Of a stretch of 64,000 nt of DNA, positions 25,997-42,185 are shown one piece after another (position 1 is the stretch's first letter; every line of letters begins with the position of its first letter). The DNA lies in the NCBI RefSeq assembly GCF_000236925.1, contig NC_016941.1, positions 496,001-560,000 on the forward strand, written 5' to 3'. Position numbers and translations under genes: made by a program. Below the pieces are notes generated by a model. It searched no databases and was not told where the DNA came from. It saw only the letters and a program-made list of their open reading frames with translations. The DNA is from Staphylococcus argenteus (GTDB lineage Bacteria > Bacillota > Bacilli > Staphylococcales > Staphylococcaceae).

Positions 25997-26181
25997 TGTT
26001 TTAAATAGTTAGAAAGTTGTTTAGCAGTTTTATAGTAAAAGATAAAATCGTTGTAGGATGAAGTGACTATCAAACAAGTTACTTCATTATTTATAATGAT
26101 GGGTGTAGAATATATACAATTGTTGCATTTTAGGAAGTAAAATAATTTTTAAAATATAGAGTAATAGAGGAGATTGAAATA

Positions 26182-27063
26182 ATGACACATGATTATATTG
26201 TTAAAGCGTTAGCATTTGATGGGGAAATTAGGGCATATGCAGCTTTGACTACTGAAACAGTTCAAGAAGCACAAACGAGACATTATACATGGCCGACAGC
26301 ATCTGCTGCAATGGGACGAACAATGACAGCAACAGCAATGATGGGCGCCATGTTAAAAGGTGATCAAAAATTAACAGTCACGGTAGATGGTCAAGGGCCT
26401 ATTGGGCGTATCATTGCTGACGCTAATGCTAAAGGTGAGGTGCGCGCATATGTAGATCACCCACAAACGCATTTTCCATTAAATGAGCAAGGTAAACTTG
26501 ATGTTAGACGAGCAGTTGGTACAAATGGATCTATTATGGTTGTAAAAGACGTTGGCATGAAAGATTACTTCTCTGGAGCGAGTCCGATTGTTTCGGGTGA
26601 ACTAGGTGAAGACTTTACTTATTATTATGCTACAAGTGAACAAACGCCTTCATCAGTAGGACTTGGTGTACTTGTAAATCCTGATAACACGATTAAGGCA
26701 GCTGGTGGCTTTATTATTCAAGTAATGCCTGGTGCAAAAGAAGAAACTATTGTGAAGCTAGAAAAAGCTATTAGTGAAATGACACCAGTGTCTAAATTAA
26801 TTGAACAAGGTTTAACACCTGAAGGGTTATTAAATGAAATTTTAGGTGAAGAGCATGTACAAATTTTAGAAAAAATGCCAGTTCAATTTGAATGTAACTG
26901 TAGTCATGAGAAATTTTTAAATGCTATTAAAGGATTAGGCGAGGCAGAAATTCAAAATATGATTAAAGAAGATCATGGCGCAGAAGCAGTATGTCATTTC
27001 TGTGGAAATAAATATAAATATTCTGAGGAAGAATTGAACCAGTTGCTAGAAAGTTTAGCATAA
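26182..27063 (+). CDS. hslO: Redox-regulated chaperone Hsp33
   Basis: Hsp33 is a cytoplasmic holdase switched on by oxidation plus heat, when its zinc-binding cysteines form disulfides. The 293-residue protein has the N-terminal Hsp33 core ([19 protein letters not shown]) and the C-terminal redox switch: CNC near residues 236-238 and CHFC near 269-272, four Cys that bind zinc when reduced. AGAGGAGA precedes the ATG. It lies upstream of cysK as in Bacillus, but with its own gap of about 180 bases. Confidence 0.95.
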   Translation: MTHDYIVKALAFDGEIRAYAALTTETVQEAQTRHYTWPTASAAMGRTMTATAMMGAMLKGDQKLTVTVDGQGPIGRIIADANAKGEVRAYVDHPQTHFPLNEQGKLDVRRAVGTNGSIMVVKDVGMKDYFSGASPIVSGELGEDFTYYYATSEQTPSSVGLGVLVNPDNTIKAAGGFIIQVMPGAKEETIVKLEKAISEMTPVSKLIEQGLTPEGLLNEILGEEHVQILEKMPVQFECNCSHEKFLNAIKGLGEAEIQNMIKEDHGAEAVCHFCGNKYKYSEEELNQLLESLA

Positions 27064-27241
27064 TTTAATTTAAAGCAATACGCTAAAATGTTTATTTTTA
27101 GCGGTTTAGTGAAATGTAGAACTAAATAGTTGTATAATTCTTAGTATTTTTGTTTGCTTTCTAGATTTTATTTGATAAAATAATTTTATATCCGATAAAC
27201 AAACTAAGATTTCGACAACTAACTAAAAAGGAGTGGTTTTA

Positions 27242-28174
27242 ATGGCACAAAAACCAGTAGATAATATTACTCAAATTATTGGTGGTACACCAGTAGTCAA
27301 ATTGAGAAATGTAGTAGATGAAAATGCAGCAGACGTTTATGTGAAATTGGAATATCAAAATCCAGGTGGTTCTGTTAAAGATAGAATTGCGTTAGCGATG
27401 ATTGAAAAAGCTGAACGAGAAGGCAAAATTAAGCCTGGCGACACAATTGTAGAACCAACTAGTGGTAATACAGGTATCGGTTTAGCATTTGTATGTGCTG
27501 CTAAAGGATATAAAGCAGTATTTACAATGCCTGAAACAATGAGTCAAGAGCGCCGTAATTTATTAAAAGCATATGGTGCAGAATTAGTTTTAACGCCTGG
27601 ATCAGAAGCGATGAAAGGTGCAATTAAAAAAGCTAAAGAATTAAAAGAAGAACATGGTTATTTTGAACCGCAACAATTTGAAAATCCAGCAAACCCTGAG
27701 GTACATGAGTTGACTACAGGTCCTGAGTTGTTACAACAATTTGAAGGTAAAAATATCGATGCGTTCTTAGCTGGTGTAGGTACTGGTGGTACGTTATCTG
27801 GTGTTGGTAAAGTTCTAAAAAAAGAATACCCTAATATTGAAATTGTTGCTATAGAGCCTGAAGCATCTCCAGTTTTAAGTGGTGGTGAGCCTGGTCCGCA
27901 TAAATTACAAGGTTTAGGTGCTGGATTTATTCCAGGTACTTTGAATACAGAAATATATGATAGTATTATTAAAGTAGGTAATGACACAGCGATGGAAATG
28001 TCTCGTCGTGTTGCTAAAGAAGAAGGTATTTTAGCAGGTATTTCATCTGGTGCTGCGATATATGCCGCTATTCAAAAAGCGAAAGAATTAGGTAAAGGAA
28101 AAACGGTAGTAACTGTATTACCAAGTAATGGTGAACGTTACTTATCAACACCTTTATATTCTTTCGATGACTAA
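27242..28174 (+). CDS. cysK: Cysteine synthase A (O-acetylserine sulfhydrylase)
   Basis: CysK makes cysteine from O-acetylserine and sulfide using PLP. The PLP lysine sits in [11 protein letters not shown] near residue 43. The phosphate/substrate loop is [11 protein letters not shown] near 69-79, and the [13 protein letters not shown] motif lies near 176. The length of 310 residues fits. I chose the ATG at 27242, about 8 bases after AAAAGGAG; an upstream GTG (27233) overlaps that site. O-acetylserine would come from the CysE encoded at 53.4 kb. Confidence 0.96.
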   Translation: MAQKPVDNITQIIGGTPVVKLRNVVDENAADVYVKLEYQNPGGSVKDRIALAMIEKAEREGKIKPGDTIVEPTSGNTGIGLAFVCAAKGYKAVFTMPETMSQERRNLLKAYGAELVLTPGSEAMKGAIKKAKELKEEHGYFEPQQFENPANPEVHELTTGPELLQQFEGKNIDAFLAGVGTGGTLSGVGKVLKKEYPNIEIVAIEPEASPVLSGGEPGPHKLQGLGAGFIPGTLNTEIYDSIIKVGNDTAMEMSRRVAKEEGILAGISSGAAIYAAIQKAKELGKGKTVVTVLPSNGERYLSTPLYSFDD

Positions 28175-28190
28175 TTAATATCAATTATAT

Positions 28191-28228
28191 GAGTGAGCTG
28201 TCCTTTGAGGATTGCTTGCTCTTTTTTT
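28191..28228 (+). terminator. Terminator after cysK
   Basis: GAGTGAGCTGTCCT pairs imperfectly with AGGATTGCTTGCTC across a short loop, then TTTTTTT. Confidence 0.85.
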
Positions 28229-28400
28229 ATGGAGCTTTAATTCTCGGATTTATTTGATGCATTTGAAAAGATATACCTTCATTAAAACATTTTTCTGAAA
28301 AAACTGCTTAGTGAATGTTAATATAATAGACGTACATATTAAACGGTGTAAGTCAGAATATATAGACTTAACCTTAAAGTTAAATTACATACATAATTAA

Positions 28401-29555
<1,155 letters not shown>

Positions 29556-29559
<4 letters not shown>

Positions 29560-30035
29560 TTCAAGCATATTTAGGTTTAGGTAGTAATATTGGTGACAGA
29601 GAAAATCAACTTAATGAAGCTATAAAGATGTTGAACGAATATGATGGTATCGATGTATTAAAGGTTTCTTCGATATATGAAACTGCACCAGTAGGCTATA
29701 CCGAGCAGCCTAACTTTTTGAATTTATGTATTGGAATTGAAACAACACTTTCAGTATCAGAATTATTAGAACGTTGCTTAGATGTCGAAGCGCGTTTACA
29801 TCGTGTTAGGAAAGAGCGATGGGGTCCAAGGACAATAGATGTAGATATTTTATTATACGGGAATGAAATTACAGAATTGCCGAATCTTTCAGTACCACAT
29901 CCAAGAATGAATGAACGTGCATTTGTTTTAATTCCTTTAAATGATATTGCTACAGATGTTATAGAACCTCGTTCGAATCTGAAAATAAAGGATTTAGTAC
30001 CTAATGATGAAAGCGTAGTATTGTATAAGCTGTAA
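29556..30035 (+). CDS. folK: 2-amino-4-hydroxy-6-hydroxymethyldihydropteridine pyrophosphokinase
   Basis: HPPK transfers pyrophosphate from ATP to the pterin, making the FolP substrate. The 159 residues carry the family start [16 protein letters not shown], the [15 protein letters not shown] segment near residue 43, and the [15 protein letters not shown] signature near 88, with its two metal-binding Asp residues, then [13 protein letters not shown]. It is the last gene of the folP-folB-folK operon; no clear terminator was found before the long gap to lysS. Confidence 0.95.
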
Positions 30036-32034
<1,999 letters not shown>

Positions 32035-32051
32035 TTATTATTGATTGTTAG

Positions 32052-32092
32052 AAAGAACTCTTTGCATAAAGTGTATGCGAGGGTTCTTTTTA
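32052..32092 (+). terminator. Terminator after lysS
   Basis: AAAGAAC-type stem: AGAACTCTTTGCAT pairs imperfectly with ATGCGAGGGTTCT, then TTTTTAA. Confidence 0.8.
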
Positions 32093-32484
32093 ATTATATT
32101 TAATGGAGTTGATTAGTTGTGTATGCAGGGATTTTTCTCAAATAGGGCAATTCAATTACGATTTATTTTTAGAATAGTAATGATTAACGATAAAGGTGCT
32201 ATTTTAAAATGTTGAACGAGTTAGTTAGCCGTTAGGTAAATAAAGATGGAAGTATGTATATAAAATTATACTTAAGAGAAGTGTAAATGGTGGATATTGA
32301 GATATCGTATAACAAAATTTGCTATTATAGTATAATTTATCTTAATGAGCTATAAAAGTACTTTAAAATTGTATAGAATGTGTATGGTTTTGTATATATG
32401 TATATGATAGAATACTAAAAGTGTTATGAATTAGAAAACACGAGAAACGTCAGTTTTGATGATTGAAAAAGTTGATAAAAAGTG
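32093..32484. other. AT-rich region upstream of the rRNA promoter
   Basis: About 390 bases without a credible gene or strong hairpin. It may carry an UP-element-like A/T tract for the rRNA promoter, but no specific site could be fixed. Confidence 0.45.
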
Positions 32485-32513
32485 TTGACTTTATTGATCG
32501 AATGAAGTAATAT
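32485..32513 (+). promoter_or_regulatory. Promoter of the 5S-tRNA-rRNA locus
   Basis: TTGACT (32485-32490) and TAATAT (32508-32513) are separated by exactly 17 bases, about 125 bases before the first 5S gene. Position and fit make it the likely rRNA/tRNA promoter. Confidence 0.75.
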
Positions 32514-32638
32514 ATAAAAGTCGTCAAAAACAGACGAAACGTATTAAAGGTTGATGTGACAATCTTCGCATCAAAGTGTAAAATTAACTATTGCACCTTA
32601 TTAATTAAGCGTGTATCATAAATAAGTAAGTTATTTTG

Positions 32639-32753
32639 TCTGGTGGCTATAGCAAGGAGGTCACACCTGTTCCCATGCCGAACACAGAAGTTAAGCTCCT
32701 TAGCGTCGATGGTAGTTGGACTTACGTTCCGCTAGAGTAGAACGTTGCCAGGC
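32639..32753 (+). rRNA. rrf: 5S ribosomal RNA, first copy
   Basis: About 115 bases match bacterial 5S rRNA, with the central GAACACAGAAGTTAAGC block and complementary ends (TCTGG and CCAGG). It differs from the second copy (38624-38738) at three bases, in the GGTGGC and AGTTGGAC segments. It is unusual in standing before, not after, the tRNA cluster and 16S gene, with its own promoter upstream. Confidence 0.95.
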
Positions 32754-32844
32754 AATGATAAATCGCAAAATTACCTCATCTGGCAGAGCAGCTGCCTTAC
32801 TAGCTGCAGGGTTCGGCGGATTCGAATCCCGATCATTATCCGCC
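32754..32844 (+). pseudogene. Degenerate tRNA-Val(UAC)-like sequence
   Basis: This is where staphylococcal rRNA loci carry tRNA-Val. Fragments of a tRNA are recognisable: CTCATCTGGCAGAGC (D arm), CTGCCTTACTAGC (anticodon loop with TAC) and GGATTCGAATCCC (T arm). Yet substitutions and single-base insertions occur every few bases. The anticodon stem does not pair, and no CCA end is present. AATGAT (32754-32759) can pair with ATCATT (32832-32837), but the span is about 12 bases too long for a normal tRNA. Either a decayed gene or an error-rich assembly patch. Confidence 0.6.
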
Positions 32845-32861
32845 TTTTATACTTGCATACT

Positions 32862-32935
32862 GCCGGCTTCATTCTATGGTATAGCTGCTGATTGTAATCA
32901 GAAGGTCGGTGGTTCAAGTCCTCTGGCCGGCACCA
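32862..32935 (+). pseudogene. Defective tRNA-Thr(UGU)-like gene
   Basis: The acceptor stem (GCCGGCT / GGCCGGC), T arm (GGTTCAAGTCC) and encoded CCA are intact, and the anticodon loop still reads TTGTAA. The D arm (32869-32886) does not fold into a normal stem. The anticodon loop lacks one base compared with the usual CTTGTAA, and the gene is 74 rather than 76 bases long. The damage is confined to the 5' half, next to the degenerate tRNA-Val-like sequence. If real, the RNA should be inactive. Confidence 0.6.
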
Positions 32936-32941
32936 TATTTT

Positions 32942-33014
32942 GAGCCATTAGCTCAGTTGGTAGAGCATCTGACTTTTAATCAGAGGGTCAGAGGTTCGAA
33001 TCCTCTATGGCTCA
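32942..33014 (+). tRNA. tRNA-Lys(UUU)
   Basis: A complete 73-base cloverleaf: acceptor GAGCCAT/ATGGCTC, anticodon TTT at 32975-32977, T loop TTCGAAT. The CCA end is not encoded, so it must be added enzymatically. Confidence 0.96.
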
Positions 33015-33047
33015 TTACGATTTATTTTTAAAAATTAGCAAAATAAT

Positions 33048-33122
33048 GCAGAAGTAGTTCAGCGGTAGAATACAACCTTGCCAAGGTTGGGGTCGCGGGT
33101 TCGAATCCCGTCTTCTGCTCCA
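33048..33122 (+). tRNA. tRNA-Gly(GCC)
   Basis: Complete cloverleaf with acceptor GCAGAAG/CTTCTGC, anticodon GCC at 33080-33082 and encoded CCA. Confidence 0.96.
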
Positions 33123-33129
33123 TTATTTT

Positions 33130-33218
33130 GCCGGGGTGGCGGAACTGGCAGACGCACAGGACTTAAAATCCTGCGGTGAGAGATCACCGTACCGGTTCGA
33201 TTCCGGTCCTCGGCACCA
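33130..33218 (+). tRNA. tRNA-Leu(UAA)
   Basis: A class II tRNA of 89 bases with a long variable arm (GGTGAGAGATCACC), anticodon TAA at 33174-33176 and encoded CCA. Confidence 0.96.
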
Positions 33219-33223
33219 TTTTA

Positions 33224-33300
33224 GCGCCCGTAGCTCAATTGGATAGAGCGTTTGACTACGGATCAAGAGGTTATGGGTTCGACTCCTATCGGGCGCGCCA
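33224..33300 (+). tRNA. tRNA-Arg(ACG)
   Basis: Complete cloverleaf with acceptor GCGCCCG/CGGGCGC, anticodon ACG at 33258-33260 (A34 expected to become inosine) and encoded CCA. Confidence 0.96.
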
Positions 33301-33320
33301 TTTTTTAATCATTTGAATAA

Positions 33321-33394
33321 CGGGAAGTAGCTCAGCTTGGTAGAGCACTTGGTTTGGGACCAAGGGGTCGCAGGTTCGAATCCTGTCTTCCCGA
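33321..33394 (+). tRNA. tRNA-Pro(UGG)
   Basis: Complete cloverleaf with acceptor CGGGAAG/CTTCCCG and anticodon TGG at 33355-33357. The CCA end is not encoded. Confidence 0.96.
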
Positions 33395-33416
33395 TTACTT
33401 CTTAATTCCATTTTAT

Positions 33417-33492
33417 GGGGGCTTAGCTCAGCTGGGAGAGCGCCTGCTTTGCACGCAGGAGGTCAGCGGTTCGATCCCGCTAGTCTCCACCA
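33417..33492 (+). tRNA. tRNA-Ala(UGC)
   Basis: Cloverleaf with acceptor GGGGGCT/AGTCTCC (two G-U pairs), anticodon TGC at 33450-33452, T loop TTCGATC and encoded CCA. The G3-U70 pair that marks tRNA-Ala for AlaRS is present. Confidence 0.94.
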
Positions 33493-33512
33493 TTTTATTT
33501 TAAAGCATGAAC

Positions 33513-33543
33513 ATTGAAAACTGAATGACAATATGTCAACGTT
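33513..33543 (+). other. Left arm of the 16S processing stem
   Basis: This segment (ATTGAAAACTGAAT, then ACAATATGTCA) is complementary to 35207-35235 with a few bulges, enclosing 16S. It is the expected RNase III cleavage stem of the rRNA precursor. Confidence 0.8.
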
Positions 33544-33611
33544 AATTCCAAAAACGTAACTATTAGTTACAAACATTATTTAGTATTATGAGCTAATCAA
33601 ACATCATAATT

Positions 33612-35174
<1,563 letters not shown>

Positions 35175-35206
35175 ATTCGGAACATCTTCTTCAGAAGATG
35201 CGGAAT

Positions 35207-35235
35207 AACGTGACATATTGTATTCAGTTTTGAAT
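35207..35235 (+). other. Right arm of the 16S processing stem
   Basis: Complementary to 33513-33543 (see that entry); it includes GACATATTGT and ATTCAGTTTTGAAT. Confidence 0.8.
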
Positions 35236-35260
35236 GTTTATTTAACATTCAAATGATAAT

Positions 35261-35337
<77 letters not shown>

Positions 35338-35345
35338 TTATTTTG

Positions 35346-35375
35346 TACATTGAAAACTAGATAAGTAAGTAAAAT
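35346..35375 (+). other. Left arm of the 23S processing stem
   Basis: TACATTGAAAACTAGATAAG and following bases are complementary, with small bulges, to 38579-38606 beyond the 23S gene. This is the precursor stem expected to be cut by RNase III (or Mini-III, encoded at 55.4 kb). Confidence 0.8.
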
Positions 35376-35628
35376 ATAGATTTTACCAAGCAAAACCGAG
35401 TGAATAAAGAGTTTTAAATAAGCTTGAATTCATAAGAAATAATCGCTAGTGTTCGAAAGAACACTCACAAGATTAATAACGCGTTTAAATCTTTTTATAA
35501 AAGAAAACGTTTAGCAGACAATGAGTTAAATTATTTGAAAGCGGAGTTTACTTCTGTAAATGAGCATTTTAAATAATGAAAACGAAACAGTATGTGAGCG
35601 TTTGACTTATAAAAATGGTGGAAACATA

Positions 35629-38551
<2,923 letters not shown>

Positions 38552-38578
38552 AATAAATGTTTTGCGAAGCAAAATCAC

Positions 38579-38606
38579 TTTTACTTACTATCTAGTTTTG
38601 AATGTA
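38579..38606 (+). other. Right arm of the 23S processing stem
   Basis: Complementary to 35346-35375 (see that entry); it contains ACTATCTAGTTTTGAATGTA. Confidence 0.78.
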
Positions 38607-38623
38607 TAATCTACATTCATATG

Positions 38624-38738
38624 TCTGGTGACTATAGCAAGGAGGTCACACCTGTTCCCATGCCGAACACAGAAGTTAAGCTCCTTAGCGTCGATGGTAG
38701 TCGAACTTACGTTCCGCTAGAGTAGAACGTTGCCAGGC
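38624..38738 (+). rRNA. rrf: 5S ribosomal RNA, second copy
   Basis: About 115 bases, in the normal position after 23S. It differs from the first copy at three bases (GGTGAC and AGTCGAAC here). RNase M5, encoded at 4.9 kb, should mature it. Confidence 0.96.
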
Positions 38739-38764
38739 AGAAAATGGATGCGATGAGCCGCATT

Positions 38765-38790
38765 GAGACCGCAAGGTCTCTTTTTTTTAT
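38765..38790 (+). terminator. rRNA operon terminator
   Basis: GAGACC pairs with GGTCTC across GCAA, followed by eight T. A textbook rho-independent terminator. Confidence 0.93.
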
Positions 38791-38902
38791 GCCAAATAAA
38801 AAAGTAGATACGAAGAAGAATGGCTTGGCGAAGTGAAAACGTTTGAATCCATAACTAGAAGTATAAGTGAAGATATTCAATACGAAGTACTATAAAAAAG
38901 TG

Positions 38903-38953
38903 AACAGCAGCAAGATAGTTTTTAATTATAAGTCATCTTACTGCTGTTTTTTA
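38903..38953. terminator. Bidirectional hairpin between the rRNA operon and pdxR
   Basis: AACAGCAGCAAGAT pairs with ATCTTACTGCTGTT with one mismatch. Plus-strand T-run TTTTTT follows, and the minus strand has ACTTTTTTATAG after the stem, so it may stop transcripts from both sides. Confidence 0.7.
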
Positions 38954-39029
38954 GACTTTATGCCTAATATATTTTAAATTGAACACAAAAAGGCAATTAA
39001 TTATTATACAATAGGCAAGCTATTGTATA

Positions 39030-39062
39030 AGTAACACTAACTTTTGTCAAAGAAGTGTTACT
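39030..39062 (-). terminator. Hairpin at the end of pdxR
   Basis: AGTAACACT pairs with AGTGTTACT, overlapping the pdxR stop codon. A further hairpin (TACAATAG / CTATTGTA, about 39006-39028) lies just beyond on the minus strand. Together they probably end the pdxR transcript. Confidence 0.55.
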
Positions 39063-40437
39063 TTATAATTAATGATTTTATTAGAGCATCTACATGTGGT
39101 TTTAAGGCATCATCATCTATACCGCCAAATCCTAATATAAATTTAGGTGTTTTTTTATAGTCTTGTTCATCATCAAAATTATAAACTTGTAATTTTAACT
39201 TCATTTTATTAGCTCTATTAAGACACTCTTGCAATGTTAATCCATTCTTTACTGTAATTGTAAAATGCATACCTGTTTCAGCACCTTGGATATCAAGTTG
39301 ATTTTTGTAAGGTTTCAATCTCTTTAAAATATATGTCAGTTTTCTACGATAAATCCTCCTCATTTTATTTAAATGTCTTTCAAAACTACCGGTAGATATG
39401 AACGTTGCTATAAGGTCTTGCATATGAACTGGTACAGTATTACCTTCAATGTGATTTTGGGAGTGATATTTTTTCATTATTGAAAATGGTAGAACCATAT
39501 AAGCAACACGGCAACTAGGAAAAATAGACTTTGAAAATGTACTGATATAAATTACTTTTTCTCCTCTTGAATATAGACCTTGAATCGCTGGAATAGGTTT
39601 ACCGAAATATCTAAATTCAGAATCATAATCGTCTTCTATAATAAAACGTTCTTCTTTTTCTTGAGCCCATTGAATTAATTGAGTCCGTTTTTTTAAATCC
39701 ATCACATATCCAGTTGGAAATTGGTGGGAAGGCGTTATATATACTATATTTTTTTTGGATTTTATTACTTCATCGACGTTTATTCCATTATGTTCAACTT
39801 CAATTTGTTCATATTCAACTTGCTTTTTATCTAAAATATTTTTGATTGGTGGATAACTAGGTTTTTCAATAATAAACGTAGAAGTAAAAAGTAAATCGAC
39901 TAGTTGGTTTACTAATTGTTCGGTAGATGAACCAATTATAATTTGACTTGGATCACAAATCACACCCCGATTAGTAAATAAATAAAATGCCAGTTGAAAC
40001 CGTAAATGTAATTCTCCCTGAAAGTGACCTCTAAGTAAATTGTTTAAATGATTTGTATCATAAAGATCTTTTGAATACTTTCTGAAAAGTTCTATAGGGA
40101 AATGTTTCGTGTCTATTTCATCCAAATTAAAAGCATAATCATAAGCTTCATCACTAGCTTTTGGTTTATATATATCATTTAAAAGAGAAGGGATAGGTTG
40201 AGTATTCAAGATTGTTAAAGATTCAATTTCAGATACAAAATAACCAGAACGTGGTCTTGAATAAATGTAACCTTCGTCTAATAGAAGTTGGTATGCATGC
40301 TCTACAGTTGTTTGACTAATAGATAAATGTTTGCTTAATTGTCTCTTAGAGTAAAATTTATCACCTTCTTTAAATTGTCCTTCTATTATTTGTTTTTTTA
40401 ATTTTTCATAAAGTTGATGGTATAAAGTGTTTTTCAA
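39058..40437 (-). CDS. pdxR: PdxR, MocR-type activator of pyridoxal phosphate synthesis
   Basis: MocR regulators join a GntR winged-helix to a fold-type I aminotransferase-like domain that senses PLP. Residues 1-70 form the winged helix (LYEKLKKQIIEGQFKEGDKF, SKHLSISQTTVEHAY). Residues about 100-459 form the aminotransferase-like part, with the PLP-binding Lys at residue 303 in ISTFSKSIFPSCR. The gene diverges from pdxS-pdxT across 103 bases, the usual setting for PdxR, which activates those genes when PLP is short. The ATG follows AGGAGGT on the minus strand. Confidence 0.92.
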   Translation of the reverse strand: MKNTLYHQLYEKLKKQIIEGQFKEGDKFYSKRQLSKHLSISQTTVEHAYQLLLDEGYIYSRPRSGYFVSEIESLTILNTQPIPSLLNDIYKPKASDEAYDYAFNLDEIDTKHFPIELFRKYSKDLYDTNHLNNLLRGHFQGELHLRFQLAFYLFTNRGVICDPSQIIIGSSTEQLVNQLVDLLFTSTFIIEKPSYPPIKNILDKKQVEYEQIEVEHNGINVDEVIKSKKNIVYITPSHQFPTGYVMDLKKRTQLIQWAQEKEERFIIEDDYDSEFRYFGKPIPAIQGLYSRGEKVIYISTFSKSIFPSCRVAYMVLPFSIMKKYHSQNHIEGNTVPVHMQDLIATFISTGSFERHLNKMRRIYRRKLTYILKRLKPYKNQLDIQGAETGMHFTITVKNGLTLQECLNRANKMKLKLQVYNFDDEQDYKKTPKFILGFGGIDDDALKPHVDALIKSLIIK

Positions 40438-40540
40438 TTTAATAACTGACCTCCTAAATTTATGTTATTTTGTACCTTTTTAAATATCAGTTTATACATT
40501 ACAATGAATTTAATCAACTTGAAAAGGGGTTTTATATATA
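40438..40540. promoter_or_regulatory. Divergent pdxR / pdxS control region
   Basis: This 103-base gap must hold both promoters and the PdxR operator. It is AT-rich, with TTTATACATTACAAT (about 40491-40505) as a possible -10 region for pdxS. I could not fix the direct repeats that MocR regulators usually bind. Confidence 0.5.
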
Positions 40541-41428
40541 ATGAGTAAAATTATTGGATCAGATAGAGTCAAAAGAGGTATGGCAGAAATGCAAAAAGGT
40601 GGCGTTATTATGGACGTTGTCAATGCTGAACAAGCAAGAATAGCAGAAGAAGCTGGTGCAGTAGCAGTAATGGCATTAGAACGTGTACCTTCTGATATCA
40701 GAGCAGCAGGTGGTGTTGCACGTATGGCAAACCCTAAAATTGTAGAAGAAGTTATGAATGCAGTTTCTATCCCAGTTATGGCAAAAGCACGAATTGGACA
40801 CATTACGGAAGCAAGAGTTTTAGAAGCAATGGGTGTAGACTACATTGATGAATCAGAAGTTTTGACTCCTGCTGACGAAGAGTATCATTTAAGAAAAGAT
40901 CAATTTACAGTACCATTTGTTTGTGGTTGCCGTAATTTAGGTGAGGCTGCGCGTAGAATTGGTGAAGGTGCTGCTATGTTACGTACTAAAGGTGAACCTG
41001 GTACAGGTAATATTGTAGAAGCTGTAAGACATATGAGACAAGTTAATTCAGAAGTAAGTCGATTAACTGTAATGAATGATGATGAGATTATGACTTTTGC
41101 GAAAGATATCGGTGCACCATATGAAATTTTAAAACAAATTAAAGACAATGGTCGTTTACCAGTAGTTAACTTCGCAGCAGGTGGTGTTGCGACACCTCAA
41201 GATGCAGCATTAATGATGGAACTAGGTGCTGATGGTGTATTCGTTGGATCAGGTATTTTCAAATCAGAAGATCCGGAAAAATTTGCTAAGGCAATTGTTC
41301 AAGCAACAACACATTACCAAGATTATGAATTAATTGGAAGATTAGCAAGTGAATTAGGTACTGCTATGAAAGGGCTAGATATTAACCAATTATCATTAGA
41401 AGAACGTATGCAAGAGCGTGGTTGGTAA
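40541..41428 (+). CDS. pdxS: Pyridoxal 5'-phosphate synthase, lyase/synthase subunit PdxS
   Basis: PdxS builds PLP from ribose-5-phosphate, glyceraldehyde-3-phosphate and ammonia delivered by PdxT. The 295-residue TIM barrel includes [11 protein letters not shown] near residue 55, the first catalytic Lys (residue 82) in [18 protein letters not shown], and the phosphate loop [13 protein letters not shown] near 210. AAAGGGG precedes the ATG. pdxT starts 3 bases after the stop, so the two subunits are made together. Confidence 0.97.
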
Positions 41429-41431
41429 GAT

Positions 41432-41992
41432 ATGAAAATAGGTGTATTAGCATTACAAGGTGCAGTTCGTGAACATATTCGACATATTGAATTAAGTGGT
41501 CACGAAGGTGTGGCGATAAAAAAAGTAGAACAATTACAAGATATAGATGGATTGATATTACCGGGTGGTGAATCAACTACATTACGTCGCTTAATGAATT
41601 TATATGGTTTTAAAGAAGCTTTACAAAATTCTTCATTACCGATGTTTGGCACGTGTGCAGGTTTAATTGTACTTGCACAAGATATTATCGGTGAAGAAGG
41701 ATATCTTAATAAGTTAAATATTACAGTTCAACGTAATTCATTTGGTAGACAAGTTGACAGTTTTGAAACAGAATTAGATATTAAAGGGATTGCTACTGAT
41801 ATTGAGGGTGTTTTTATAAGGGCGCCTCATATTGAAAAAGTAGGTCAAGATGTTGATATCTTATGTAAAGTTAATGATAAAATTGTCGCTGTTCAACAAG
41901 GCAAATATTTAGGTGTCTCTTTCCATCCTGAATTAACTGATGATTATAGAGTAACTGCGTACTTTATTAATCAAATTGTAGGTAAAGAGTAG
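41432..41992 (+). CDS. pdxT: Pyridoxal 5'-phosphate synthase, glutaminase subunit PdxT
   Basis: PdxT is a class I glutamine amidotransferase that releases ammonia into PdxS. The 186 residues hold the full catalytic triad: Cys75 in [11 protein letters not shown], and His165 and Glu167 in [21 protein letters not shown] near residue 46 is the PdxT signature. It ends the pdxS-pdxT operon, with two hairpins following. Confidence 0.96.
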   Translation: MKIGVLALQGAVREHIRHIELSGHEGVAIKKVEQLQDIDGLILPGGESTTLRRLMNLYGFKEALQNSSLPMFGTCAGLIVLAQDIIGEEGYLNKLNITVQRNSFGRQVDSFETELDIKGIATDIEGVFIRAPHIEKVGQDVDILCKVNDKIVAVQQGKYLGVSFHPELTDDYRVTAYFINQIVGKE

Positions 41993-42052
41993 TTCTATAT
42001 CAACCATACAGGTTTTAAAATAATTATTAATTGAATTAATTTTGCAATATAG

Positions 42053-42081
42053 ACCCCCTTCAAGGCTTATTTGGAGGGGGT
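42053..42081 (+). terminator. Hairpin after pdxT
   Basis: ACCCCCT pairs with AGGGGGT across a loop of about 15 bases. No long T-run follows, so it may work with the next hairpin. Confidence 0.5.
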
Positions 42082-42117
42082 TACTATACTACCTTTAAAA
42101 TAACAATTATAAAAATA

Positions 42118-42159
42118 TCCCTTCAAAGTAATGACTTCATAGAGTCTACTTTGAAGGGA
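42118..42159. terminator. Bidirectional terminator between pdxT and nupC
   Basis: TCCCTTCAAAGTA pairs perfectly with TACTTTGAAGGGA. A T-rich tail follows on the minus strand, where it ends nupC; it can also stop pdxS-pdxT. Confidence 0.85.
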
Positions 42160-42185
42160 TAAATAATTTAAAATTGATTTAGTTA

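Noticed and set aside
32716..32943. 75-codon open frame across the end of 5S and the tRNA-like patch
   Set aside because: It lies on RNA genes, has no ribosome-binding site and shows no protein-like pattern; it is open by chance.
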